NCBI RefSeq assembly: GCF_001514235.1
Contig: NZ_KQ948943.1
Location: forward strand, 80,445-144,444
Reading direction: 5' to 3'
From: Streptomyces caeruleatus
Lineage (GTDB): Bacteria > Actinomycetota > Actinomycetes > Streptomycetales > Streptomycetaceae
DNA length: 64,000 bases
Below the pieces are notes generated by a model that saw only the letters and a program-made list of their open reading frames with translations, made no database searches and was not told the origin of the DNA. Every line of letters starts with the position of its first letter. The first letter of the stretch is position 1. This document shows, one piece after another, positions 8,335 through 15,805 of the stretch. The position numbers and the translations under genes are program-made.

Positions 8335-9372
8335 GTGCGTACCAAACCGAAGCCCACCCGTCTGGACCGGGTGTTCGCCAGACTGGATCGTGAGCCGGAA
8401 CGACCGGCCCACATCAGTGTGCCGACGACGAGCCGACACCGGATCGTGCTCCTCGGCGCGACCCTGGCCTTCTACGCGGCCATCGTGTGGGCCATCGTCA
8501 TCACTTCCTGGCTGGTCCGGCTGGACTGGCAGGTCATGTTCTTCCGCCCCTACCAGCAGTGGGCGGAGATCCACGCCTTCGTCGACTACTACGTGGTGCT
8601 CGGCCAGCGCGGCCCGACCGCCGTGATGGTCGCGGCGTGGCTCGGCTGGCGCTCCTGGCGGCAGCACACGCTGCGCCCGCTGCTCGCGCTCGGCGTCTCC
8701 CTGCTGCTGCTGAACGTCACCGTCGGCGCCGCCAAGATCGGCATGGGCCGCCTCGGACCGCACTACGCGACGACCGTCGGCTCCAACGAGATGTGGCTGG
8801 GCGGCGATATATTTCCCAGCGGCCACACCGCCAACGCCGTGGTGACCTGGGGGATCCTGGCCTATCTGGCCTCGACCCCGAGAGCGCGCCGCTGGCTGTC
8901 GGCCCTGTCGGCGGTGACCTCGCTGGGCGTGGGCCTGTCCACCGTCTACCTGGGTACGCACTGGCTGAGCGATGTGCTGCTCGGCTGGGCCGCCGGCCTG
9001 CTCATCCTGCTGGCCCTGCCCTGGTTCGAGCCGCTGATCGCCCGCTCCGAGGCCTGGATCTTCGACCTGCGCGACCGGTGGCGCGAGCGCCGCACCGGCG
9101 TGGTCACCGTGCCGGCCGCCCCGGTCGAGGCCCCGGTGCTGCTCAAGCCCTGCCCTGTGGGCGCCGAGGACGAGGCCGCCGCCCGCGAGGCGGCCACCGC
9201 GGCCCGCTCGCCCCGGACGACCCTCCATCCGCCCGTCTACCTGGCACCCGGCCCGCACACAGCCCGCGCGGAGCGCACTCCGGTGACCCCGGTCGGCAGC
9301 CGCCGGCCGCCGCACACGGACCGCGTCGCGCGCGGCGCGCCCCAGACGGCCCGCCCCCTCACGGGCGGCTGA
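8335..9372 (+). CDS. PAP2-family membrane phosphatase
   Basis: A 345-residue protein with about six membrane segments and a polar, Pro/Arg-rich C-terminal tail of about 100 residues. The phosphatase motifs are present: KIGMGRLGP (a loose version of C1), FPSGHT (C2, PSGH at about 161-164) and STVYLGTHWLSDV (C3, His209 and Asp213). PAP2 enzymes dephosphorylate phosphatidate, polyprenyl diphosphates or related lipids at the outer face of the membrane. The preceding gene is a lipid-linked sugar transferase, which would fit polyprenyl-phosphate recycling, though that is only context. The start is uncertain: an upstream GTG at 8290 is also possible, and neither has a good ribosome binding site. Confidence 0.85.
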   Translation: MRTKPKPTRLDRVFARLDREPERPAHISVPTTSRHRIVLLGATLAFYAAIVWAIVITSWLVRLDWQVMFFRPYQQWAEIHAFVDYYVVLGQRGPTAVMVAAWLGWRSWRQHTLRPLLALGVSLLLLNVTVGAAKIGMGRLGPHYATTVGSNEMWLGGDIFPSGHTANAVVTWGILAYLASTPRARRWLSALSAVTSLGVGLSTVYLGTHWLSDVLLGWAAGLLILLALPWFEPLIARSEAWIFDLRDRWRERRTGVVTVPAAPVEAPVLLKPCPVGAEDEAAAREAATAARSPRTTLHPPVYLAPGPHTARAERTPVTPVGSRRPPHTDRVARGAPQTARPLTGG

Positions 9373-9427
9373 CCGCCCGGACGGCGGGGTTCGGTACGCA
9401 CGACCCCCCGCCCGACCGCACGGTGAA

Positions 9428-9469
9428 GGCGAAGGCCCCGGCCCCTCGACAGGAGCCGGGGCCTTCGCC
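9428..9469. terminator. Strong bidirectional hairpin terminator
   Basis: A perfect 15-bp stem (GGCGAAGGCCCCGGC and its complement at 9455-9469) with a 12-nt loop lies between the convergent PAP2 and I78 genes. Confidence 0.85.
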
Positions 9470-9485
9470 CGTCTGCCGGTCTGCG

Positions 9486-9701
9486 TCAGCCCTTCCAGGC
9501 CCGCGCCACCTGGCCGTCCTTCACCTCGAAGTTCAGGCGACCGCTGCGGTACTCCATGGTGATGATCGCCCCCGGCGGCAGGGAACGCACCGTCGACCAC
9601 CCTCGGTCACGGGCGAGTCGCTCGGCCCGGTCGGCGGCCAGACCGACGTATGTGTCCGGGCTGTCCTGCGGTTCGGCGGGGGGTTTCGGAATGGGTGCCA
9701 T
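9486..9701 (-). CDS. I78-family peptidase inhibitor-like small protein
   Basis: A 71-residue protein without a signal peptide. It matches the potato-inhibitor-like I78 pattern: DTYVGLAADRAERLARDRGW, then VRSLPPGAIITMEYR and RLNFEV near the C-terminus. Members are small single-domain proteins related to eglin/chymotrypsin inhibitors; for most bacterial members no target protease is proven. The gene is alone and faces the PAP2 gene across a strong terminator. No Cys residues occur, consistent with a cytoplasmic protein. Confidence 0.8.
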   Translation of the reverse strand: MAPIPKPPAEPQDSPDTYVGLAADRAERLARDRGWSTVRSLPPGAIITMEYRSGRLNFEVKDGQVARAWKG

Positions 9702-10169
9702 GCCGCCACGCTAGGCCCTGCGCGAGGGTTCGGGCCAGAGCGGACAGAGAGCCTTTGTAGCGGCCATCCAGGTCACACGTACCTCTGGGGTCACGCTTTT
9801 GTCACAGAATCACGACACGCGTTTCGGCCACTCTTCGTCACACGGACGGGCGGTTCCCTAGGCCTTCCGCAGGCATTCGATCGTAATTTCCGCGTGTCGC
9901 GCCGACCAGGTCAATAGCCCGGGGAAAAGTTCCCGGGGAACTGCCGCCGACCCCTTTTCCCGCCGCCGCGACAATGGCTGCCGCCGCGGTGGGCGTACGG
10001 GCCGCGGGATCCGATGCCGCACAGAAAATACATGGTTCCGACACAGAAACCCCGTACGCCCCCTGTCGGAGCGCCGTCGACGCGAGCATCATGGCGTGAG
10101 CTCGCGTCGGCGCGTGCGGCGCGGGCTTCAGCGGGCCCGGGGCGCGACGAGCGAAGGGGCGAGCGAGCG
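9702..10169. other. Long intergenic region upstream of ctaD with a 13-bp palindrome
   Basis: These 468 bp hold the divergent promoters of the I78 and ctaD genes. The clearest element is GTTCCC-G-GGGAAC at 9929-9941, preceded by CCCGGGGAAAA. A run with several CACA/TCAC repeats lies around 9770-9845. An ORF reading into ctaD from 10014 exists, but its composition is not coding-like. No RNA gene is recognisable. Confidence 0.4.
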
Positions 10170-11864
10170 ATGGGGACGCAGACCGTACCGGCGACGGCAC
10201 GACCCATGCGAGGCAAACAGCCCGGCGGCCGGGTGGTCGTCGACTGGCTGACCACGACCGACCACAAGAAGATCGGCCATCTCTACCTGATCACGTCGTT
10301 CCTGTTCTTCCTGGCCGGCGGTGTCATGGCGCTGCTGATGCGGGCCGAACTGGCTCGGCCGGGTATGCAGTTGCTGAGCAACGAGCAGTTCAACCAGCTC
10401 TTCACCATGCACGGCACGATCATGCTGCTGCTGTTCGCCACCCCGACCTTCGCGGGCTTCGCCAACGAGCTGATGCCGCTGCAGATCGGCGCCCCGGACG
10501 TGGCCTTCCCACGGCTGAACATGTTCTCGTACTGGCTGTTCCTGTTCGGCGGCCTGATCGTGATGAGCTCGCTGATCGTGCCGGACGGGCCGGCCTCCTA
10601 CGGCTGGTTCGCCTACGCGCCGCTGAACAGCCTGGAGCGCTCGCCCGGCATCGGCCCCGACCTGTGGATCATGGGCCTGGCACTGGCGGGCTTCGGCACG
10701 ATCCTCGGCGCGGTCAACTTCATCACCACGATCATCGGGATGCGCGCCCCGGGAATGACGATGTTCCGGATGCCGATCTTCGTGTGGAACACCCTGTTCA
10801 CGTCGATCCTGATCCTGATGGCGTTCCCGGTGCTGGCCGCGGCCCTGCTGGTGCTGGAGGCGGACCGCCGGTTCGGCTCGGTGGTGTTCGACGCGGGCAA
10901 CGGCGGGGCGCTGCTGTGGCAGCACCTGTTCTGGTTCTTCGGGCATCCCGAGGTGTACATCATCGCGCTGCCGTTCTTCGGCATCATCACGGAGATCATC
11001 CCGGTCTTCAGCCGCAAGCCGATCTTCGGCTATCTGACGCTGGTCGGGGCGACGATGGCGATCACCGGTCTGTCGATCGTGGTGTGGGCGCACCACATGT
11101 TCGTCACCGGCGCGGTGTTGCTGCCGTTCTTCTCGTTCATGAGTTTCCTGATCGCGGTGCCGACGGGTGTGAAGTTCTTCAACTGGACCGGGACCATGAT
11201 CAAGGGCTCGCTGTCCTTCGAGACACCGATGCTGTGGGCGACCGGCTTCCTGGTGACGTTCCTCTTCGGCGGGCTGACCGGGGTGATCCTGGCGTCGCCG
11301 CCGCTGGACTTCCACGTCTCCGACTCGTACTTCGTCGTCGCCCACTTCCACTACGTCGTCTTCGGCACGGTCGTCTTCGCGATCTTCGCCGGGTTCCACT
11401 TCTGGTGGCCCAAGTTCACCGGGAAGATGCTCGACGAACGGCTCGGCAAGATCCACTTCTGGACGCTGTTCGTCGGCTTCCACACCACGTTCCTGGTGCA
11501 GCACTGGCTGGGCGCGGAGGGCATGCCGCGCCGCTACGCCGACTACCTGGCCGCCGACGGCTTCACGGCACTCAACACGGTCTCCACGATCGGCGCGTTC
11601 CTGCTCGGCCTGTCGACGCTGCCGTTCCTCTACAACGTCTGGAAGACCGCCAAGTACGGCAAGAAGGTCGAGGTCGACGACCCCTGGGGCTACGGCCGCT
11701 CCCTGGAGTGGGCGACCTCCTGCCCGCCCCCGCGGCACAACTTCAACGCGCTGCCGCGGGTCCGCTCCGAGTCCCCGGCGTTCGACCTGCACCATCCGGC
11801 GCACGCGTTGGAGGCTCCGCAGCCCGAGCCAAAGAGCGAGCAAGCAGGCCGTGAGCCGTCCTGA
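10170..11864 (+). CDS. ctaD: Cytochrome c oxidase subunit I (stand-alone copy)
   Basis: A 564-residue, 12-helix haem-copper oxidase subunit. Metal and haem ligands are all visible: His81 (haem a), HPEVY (His259 to CuB, cross-linked Tyr263), His308-His309 (CuB) and HFHY (His392 for haem a3, His394 for haem a). It therefore looks catalytically intact. The subunit reduces oxygen and pumps protons in the aa3 oxidase. Unusually, the genes for subunits II, III and IV (ctaC, ctaE, ctaF) and the bc1 complex are not beside it, so this is probably an extra copy beside the main cta cluster. I chose ATG 10170 because homology begins immediately after it. The 3' end overlaps a convergent regulator by 122 bp. 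Confidence 0.93.
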   Translation: MGTQTVPATARPMRGKQPGGRVVVDWLTTTDHKKIGHLYLITSFLFFLAGGVMALLMRAELARPGMQLLSNEQFNQLFTMHGTIMLLLFATPTFAGFANELMPLQIGAPDVAFPRLNMFSYWLFLFGGLIVMSSLIVPDGPASYGWFAYAPLNSLERSPGIGPDLWIMGLALAGFGTILGAVNFITTIIGMRAPGMTMFRMPIFVWNTLFTSILILMAFPVLAAALLVLEADRRFGSVVFDAGNGGALLWQHLFWFFGHPEVYIIALPFFGIITEIIPVFSRKPIFGYLTLVGATMAITGLSIVVWAHHMFVTGAVLLPFFSFMSFLIAVPTGVKFFNWTGTMIKGSLSFETPMLWATGFLVTFLFGGLTGVILASPPLDFHVSDSYFVVAHFHYVVFGTVVFAIFAGFHFWWPKFTGKMLDERLGKIHFWTLFVGFHTTFLVQHWLGAEGMPRRYADYLAADGFTALNTVSTIGAFLLGLSTLPFLYNVWKTAKYGKKVEVDDPWGYGRSLEWATSCPPPRHNFNALPRVRSESPAFDLHHPAHALEAPQPEPKSEQAGREPS

Positions 11865-12783
11865 TCCTCGCCACCAGCTCGGCCGGCTCCAGGACCTCGA
11901 ACTCGAAGCCCATCAGCATCACATGGATCACCATCACGTCGAGGCTTCCGGCGCCGGTGCGCAGCAGACAGCTGCCGGGACCGTCTGCCTCCAGTTGCCC
12001 GTCCGACGGCGAGATGTGCTCGGCGGCCTCCTCCAGGGGCACCAGCAGCCGGATGACGGCATGCGCGGCGTACGCGCGCGTGGAGACGCCCCGGGAGACG
12101 TAGGCGGCGAGGTCCTCGGCGGGCGGTGTGCGCGGGGTGAAGCGCGGGCCGTGCGGCGGCCTGGGGGTGACGCGGTCGACGCGGAACGTCCGCCAGTCCT
12201 CGCGGTCGAGGTCCCAGGCGACCAGGTACCAGCGGCGCTCGCTGCACACCAGGCGGTGCGGCTCGACACTGCGGCGGGTGGGGGCGCCCTCGTGATCGCG
12301 GTACTCGAAGCGCAGTCGCTCGGCGTCCCGGCAGAGGTGGGCGAGCTCGGTCAGCACGGCCGGGTCGACGGCAGAGGGCTGGGGGCCGCGCAGCATCGGC
12401 ACGGTGAAGGCGTTGAGGGCGCCCACGCGGCGGCGCAGCCGGTTGGGCAGGACCTGCTCCAGCTTGGCGAGGGCCCGTACGGAGGTTTCGCCGATGCCCT
12501 CGATGCCCTGGCCCGCGGCCGTGCGCAGGCCTACGGCGACGGCGACCGCCTCGTCGTCGTCCAGCAGCAGGGGTGGCAGCTCGGCGCCGGCCCCGAGCTG
12601 GTAGCCGCCGCCGGTGCCGGGGCTGGCGTTGACCGGGTAGCCGAGTTCGCGCAGGCGGTCGACGTCGCGGCGCACTGTGCGGGGGGTGACGCCGAGGCGT
12701 TCGGCGAGCTGAGCGCCGGACCATTCTCGGTGGGCCTGGAGGAGGGAGAGCAGTCGCAGGAGCCTGGCGGAGGTGTCCAGCAT
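11743..12783 (-). CDS. WYL-domain transcriptional regulator (HTH_11 + WYL)
   Basis: A 346-residue regulator. Residues 1-60 form a DeoR-like winged helix (ARLLRLLSLLQ, WSGAQLAERLGVTPRTVRRDVDRL). The WYL domain follows from about residue 130, with RRWYLVAWDLDREDWRTFRVDR, a characteristic sensing module that in other systems binds nucleotides or nucleic acid. The last 40 residues are Ala/Pro/Arg-rich and extend into the antisense of ctaD. ATG 12783 was chosen because the helix-turn-helix starts there; upstream in-frame codons run through an intergenic repeat. Its target is not evident. Confidence 0.88.
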   Translation of the reverse strand: MLDTSARLLRLLSLLQAHREWSGAQLAERLGVTPRTVRRDVDRLRELGYPVNASPGTGGGYQLGAGAELPPLLLDDDEAVAVAVGLRTAAGQGIEGIGETSVRALAKLEQVLPNRLRRRVGALNAFTVPMLRGPQPSAVDPAVLTELAHLCRDAERLRFEYRDHEGAPTRRSVEPHRLVCSERRWYLVAWDLDREDWRTFRVDRVTPRPPHGPRFTPRTPPAEDLAAYVSRGVSTRAYAAHAVIRLLVPLEEAAEHISPSDGQLEADGPGSCLLRTGAGSLDVMVIHVMLMGFEFEVLEPAELVARIRTAHGLLARSLARAAEPPTRAPDGAGRTPGTRSGPAAAR

Positions 12784-12803
12784 GATCCGAGTCTGCCAGT
12801 CGC

Positions 12804-13247
12804 CTAATAGCCCGGCGGTACGGATATCGCGGGCGGGTGCGGGCTCGTAGGGGTTGATCGCACAGTTCCCCGCGCCCCTGAGGGCGTTGTCGCTAACCGG
12901 CATTCGACGCTGAGGTTTCCCTGGCGGGTCGCGTACGGGACCCGGGAGGCGAGGGAATCCACCTTCATCGCGCCCGGCGCCAAGCGGTGCGGTTCGCCCT
13001 CCGTCACGCGCGCGTACGCGTCCCAGTGCCCCTCCGGCAGGGCCACGCTGCTGGGAAGCGCGGCGCGCAGGCGGCCCTTCGTGGCCGGCGTCAGGGGCAA
13101 GGTGACCTCTTCGTGGCCCTCGCGATGGCGCAGGACCAGGTGGGCCGTCTCGGTGGCCCCGGCCGCCGTGACGTCGAAGGTCAGTCCGCCGGCCGAATCC
13201 GCGATGCAGTCGGCGCGCAGTGGTGCGGCGTGCGACACGGGCGTCAT
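12804..13247 (-). CDS. Conserved hypothetical protein with a TTA codon and a repeat-derived C-terminus
   Basis: A 147-residue protein of unknown function. The first 110 residues look like a beta-rich domain (TAHLVLRHREGHEEVTLPL; EGHWDAYARV) of a kind sometimes seen attached to glycosyltransferases or polysaccharide enzymes; I cannot name it. GGGAGGT 10 nt before the ATG supports the start. Codon 118 is TTA (12896-12894), rare in Streptomyces and read by the developmentally regulated bldA tRNA. Most of the codons after it lie in a dispersed intergenic repeat (12831-12886), so the natural C-terminus may have been replaced by repeat insertion. Confidence 0.6.
   Translation of the reverse strand: MTPVSHAAPLRADCIADSAGGLTFDVTAAGATETAHLVLRHREGHEEVTLPLTPATKGRLRAALPSSVALPEGHWDAYARVTEGEPHRLAPGAMKVDSLASRVPYATRQGNLSVECRLATTPSGARGTVRSTPTSPHPPAISVPPGY
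12831..12886 (-). repeat. Dispersed intergenic repeat, copy R1 (AACTG subtype)
   Basis: On the minus strand it starts CGCCCTCAGGGGCGCGGGG, then AACTGTGCGATCAA and a GC-rich tail. It aligns base for base over most of its length with the copy at 53682-53740. The first 19 nt form a small GCCCC-type hairpin also shared with the copies at 22043 and 40548. Confidence 0.75.
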
Positions 13248-13337
13248 GCGCTGCGGTACCTCCCTGGACTCGCTTCTCGGTCTACTCCCTGTTCTGCTGC
13301 GTCAGTTGGACCGGTGACACGGCCCTATGGTTGCCCG

Positions 13338-14633
13338 TCACGGCCGGTACGACAGTTGCGGGACGTCGAAGCACGTGGTGTTCATGTCTCCTTGGGAGAC
13401 CCAGCCCCGGCCGTCCTCCCAGCGGGCCACCGACAGACAGGTCCGGCGGCTCTTCGGCGGTTCGGCCAGCCGCTCGAACCTGACCGGGAGCAGCAGGCCG
13501 TCGGCGGTGTATCCCTGGCCGCGGTTCATGAAGTCGTCCACGCACGCGCGCGTGACGCCCTGTTCGGCACATGACTTCGCCGCGTCCGTGAACCACATGG
13601 CCGCCGCCCAGCCCTCCAGTTGCCACTGGGAGTGCGTCTTCAGCCCCTTGGTGGCGTCCCGGAACTCCCGTACTGCGTCCTGCTCCGTGTCCTCGTGGTT
13701 GCGGGACGAGCCGGACGCCCACAGGGCGTTGCGGCAGTGCGGGGCGTCCTTGTAGTCGTCGGCGACGGTGGACGTCCAGTTCTGTACGTTCGTGACCTTG
13801 GCGGTGACCTCAGCGCCGACGGCGTCCATCGCCTCGCACAGCTGGGCGTTGCCGTGCGTGTCCATGGCGTCGAAGACGAGGTCGGCGCCCTGCTCCTTGA
13901 GATCGGCGGCCACCGCGCGGAAGTTGGGCAGCGCGAAGTCGACCTGCTCGGTGACCACCTTGTAGCCCTCGGCCTTCAGTCCCCGCTCGACGAGCCGGGC
14001 GTACGCGGCGGACGCGGGCTGGTTGTACGAGACGACAGCGGCCGTACGGGCGCCGTGCTCGCGCTTGAAGTAGCGGTAGACCTCCGTGCCGCCGTACTGC
14101 CTGCCGTCCCAGCCGGTCGTGCCGTCGCGGGGCGCGAGGCTGCCGTAGATGCCGTACAGGTGCGGGTAGGTGTCGTAGGCGGCCCCGATGGGCTGGCCGC
14201 CGATGTCGGGCACGCGTGCGCGTGCGACGCGGGAGGCGCCGGCGTAGTCGAGGGCGGTGGTGGCGACCAGGGCGACGACCTCGTCCTCGTCGATCAGCCG
14301 GTGCACGCACTCGTTGTTGCCGACGCCGCTGCCGCCGTCGTCGCACTCGCGGACCTCGACCCTGCGCCCGTCGACGCCTCCGCGCGCGTTGAGGCGGTCG
14401 AAGTACGCCTTGGCTCCGTCGCGCGGGCCGGTGAAGGCGTTGCCGCCGACCGGGCTGGTGGCGCTGGTGACGACCCCGACCCGGATGGGGGTGCGGTCGC
14501 GGGCCGGCGCCGGGGAGCCGCCGCGGTCACGGTGCTCGAAGTCGCTCTCCGGCAGCCTGCTGCCGCACGCCGTGCTCAACGCCAGCAGCACCACGACGAT
14601 CGCCGCCTCAGCACCCCGGGACCGGCGACCCAT
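13338..14633 (-). CDS. Substrate-binding lipoprotein of a branched-chain-amino-acid-type ABC transporter
   Basis: A 431-residue lipoprotein. The signal peptide ends in the lipobox LSTAC (Cys23). The mature part is a periplasmic-binding-protein type I (LivJ/Peripla_BP_6) fold: IRVGVVTSATSPVGG opens lobe 1, then GGVDGRRVEVRECDD and the lobe 2 region near VVSYNQPASAAYARL. It should capture a ligand at the outer membrane face for the Liv-type permease encoded on the other strand 1.2 kb away. The ligand need not be an amino acid. Its ATG overlaps the 3' end of the MTB12-like lipoprotein gene by 26 bp, so the two are co-transcribed. Confidence 0.88.
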   Translation of the reverse strand: MGRRSRGAEAAIVVVLLALSTACGSRLPESDFEHRDRGGSPAPARDRTPIRVGVVTSATSPVGGNAFTGPRDGAKAYFDRLNARGGVDGRRVEVRECDDGGSGVGNNECVHRLIDEDEVVALVATTALDYAGASRVARARVPDIGGQPIGAAYDTYPHLYGIYGSLAPRDGTTGWDGRQYGGTEVYRYFKREHGARTAAVVSYNQPASAAYARLVERGLKAEGYKVVTEQVDFALPNFRAVAADLKEQGADLVFDAMDTHGNAQLCEAMDAVGAEVTAKVTNVQNWTSTVADDYKDAPHCRNALWASGSSRNHEDTEQDAVREFRDATKGLKTHSQWQLEGWAAAMWFTDAAKSCAEQGVTRACVDDFMNRGQGYTADGLLLPVRFERLAEPPKSRRTCLSVARWEDGRGWVSQGDMNTTCFDVPQLSYRP

Positions 14634-15153
14634 TGCCGCTCAACTGGACCAGCGCGCACAGCGTCTTGACGGACACCTTCCAGGTGCCGTCCTGTTCGAC
14701 CGCGGTCCCGGAGGCGTTCGGCAGGGCGGTCGCGCCCTTCAGGGTCAGGTCGTACGTCACGTCCGCCTCGGTCGGCGAGGTGAACTCGACCTTGGAGACC
14801 TTCGCCTCGACCTGCCCGCCGCGCTCGTCACCGCTGAACGCCTTCAGGACCGGCCCCATCCGGTCGCCGTTCTCCAGCACGGCCTGCTTCTCCTCCGTGG
14901 AGGTCGCCGGGTCGAAGAACTTCTGCCAGTTCTGCTTGATCTCCGTCTCGGCCGCGCCCACGTCGGGGGGCGCCGTCGCGGCCGGGGCCGTCCGCTCGAC
15001 GGTCGGTGTCGGCGGCGTCGCGTCGCCGCCGCCTCCCTCGTCGTCGCTGCACGCGGCAAGGGCCGGGGCGAGGAAGAGGAGCAGAGCGGCCACCGGTGCG
15101 GCCCCCCGTCCCCTGAATGTGTTGCTCCGCCTGACGTCGCTCCCGAGAACCAT
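14608..15153 (-). CDS. MTB12-like low-molecular-weight lipoprotein
   Basis: A 181-residue putative lipoprotein. Starting at ATG 15153, the signal peptide has an Arg-rich n-region, the core VAALLLFLAP and the lipobox ALAAC followed by an acidic SDDEGGGGD linker. The C-terminal 110 residues (EIKQNWQKFFDPATSTEEKQ, then an alternating beta region ending in WKVSVKTLCALVQL) resemble the domain of mycobacterial antigen MTB12, a cone-like fold of unknown function. It overlaps the next gene, the Liv-type binding lipoprotein, which suggests it accompanies that transporter at the cell surface. Earlier in-frame starts exist but lack a signal-peptide logic. Confidence 0.7.
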   Translation of the reverse strand: MVLGSDVRRSNTFRGRGAAPVAALLLFLAPALAACSDDEGGGGDATPPTPTVERTAPAATAPPDVGAAETEIKQNWQKFFDPATSTEEKQAVLENGDRMGPVLKAFSGDERGGQVEAKVSKVEFTSPTEADVTYDLTLKGATALPNASGTAVEQDGTWKVSVKTLCALVQLSGNGSPVPGC

Positions 15154-15317
15154 CTGGCTCACCACCGGGTGTCGATCCGGGCTGTGCGCGCCCGGTGCTT
15201 TCAGGGTCAGCTTGCAGGAGGCATAGTGCAAGTCCATTGGCAGACATGGAATAGCGCCAGGCACATGCGCAGAAACCCGGCGCGCATGCACACAGACCCG
15301 ACGTGTGGGAGCCAGCG

Positions 15318-15794
15318 ATGCGGACAGCGCGACTGCGGACCGTGCACCCCGTCCGGTGGGCCGGCTGGGCCGCGCTCGCCGCCGGCGCGGTGCTGTGCGT
15401 CATCGGCTGGTACGGCGTCTCCGGCGAGCGGTTCGCCGAGCGGCAGCTGCCGTACCTCGCGTCCTGCACGGTCCCCGGCGCCGCGCTGATCATCGCCGGG
15501 TCGGTGCTGCTGACCCACGGCCGGGGAGCGCTCGCCGCCGCGCGCGTGGAGGAGCTGTACGGCCTTCTGGTGGCCGTGGAACCGGCCGACGCCGAGGAGT
15601 CCGGGCAGGCGGCCGCGGCTCCGCAGGCGGTCAGCGGGGACCTGCTGATGGTGCCCGGCGGCACCCTCTGGCACCGCGCGGACTGCCCGCTGGTCGCCGG
15701 GAAGGCGGAGGCCGTGCCCGTCGACGCGAAACTGGTGCGCAGCGGCGAGCTGGGCCCGTGCCCGATCTGTGAGCCCGCCGAAGCGGACGACTGA
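15318..15794 (+). CDS. Small membrane protein with two TM helices and a His/Cys (Ada-like) metal-binding tail
   Basis: A 158-residue protein. Two hydrophobic helices (about 13-36 and 45-65) are followed by an amphipathic stretch. The C-terminal domain has the pattern WHRADCPLV ... LGPCPICEP, that is H-x3-C then C-x2-C, like the small zinc-binding modules at the end of nucleases or in Ada proteins. Metal binding is inferred from the pattern. The gene ends 11 bp before the fused Liv permease gene, so it is the first gene of that operon and may be an accessory subunit. GGGAG 7 nt upstream favours ATG 15318 over an earlier GTG. Confidence 0.65.
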   Translation: MRTARLRTVHPVRWAGWAALAAGAVLCVIGWYGVSGERFAERQLPYLASCTVPGAALIIAGSVLLTHGRGALAAARVEELYGLLVAVEPADAEESGQAAAAPQAVSGDLLMVPGGTLWHRADCPLVAGKAEAVPVDAKLVRSGELGPCPICEPAEADD

Positions 15795-15805
15795 GGCGGA
15801 CGCCG

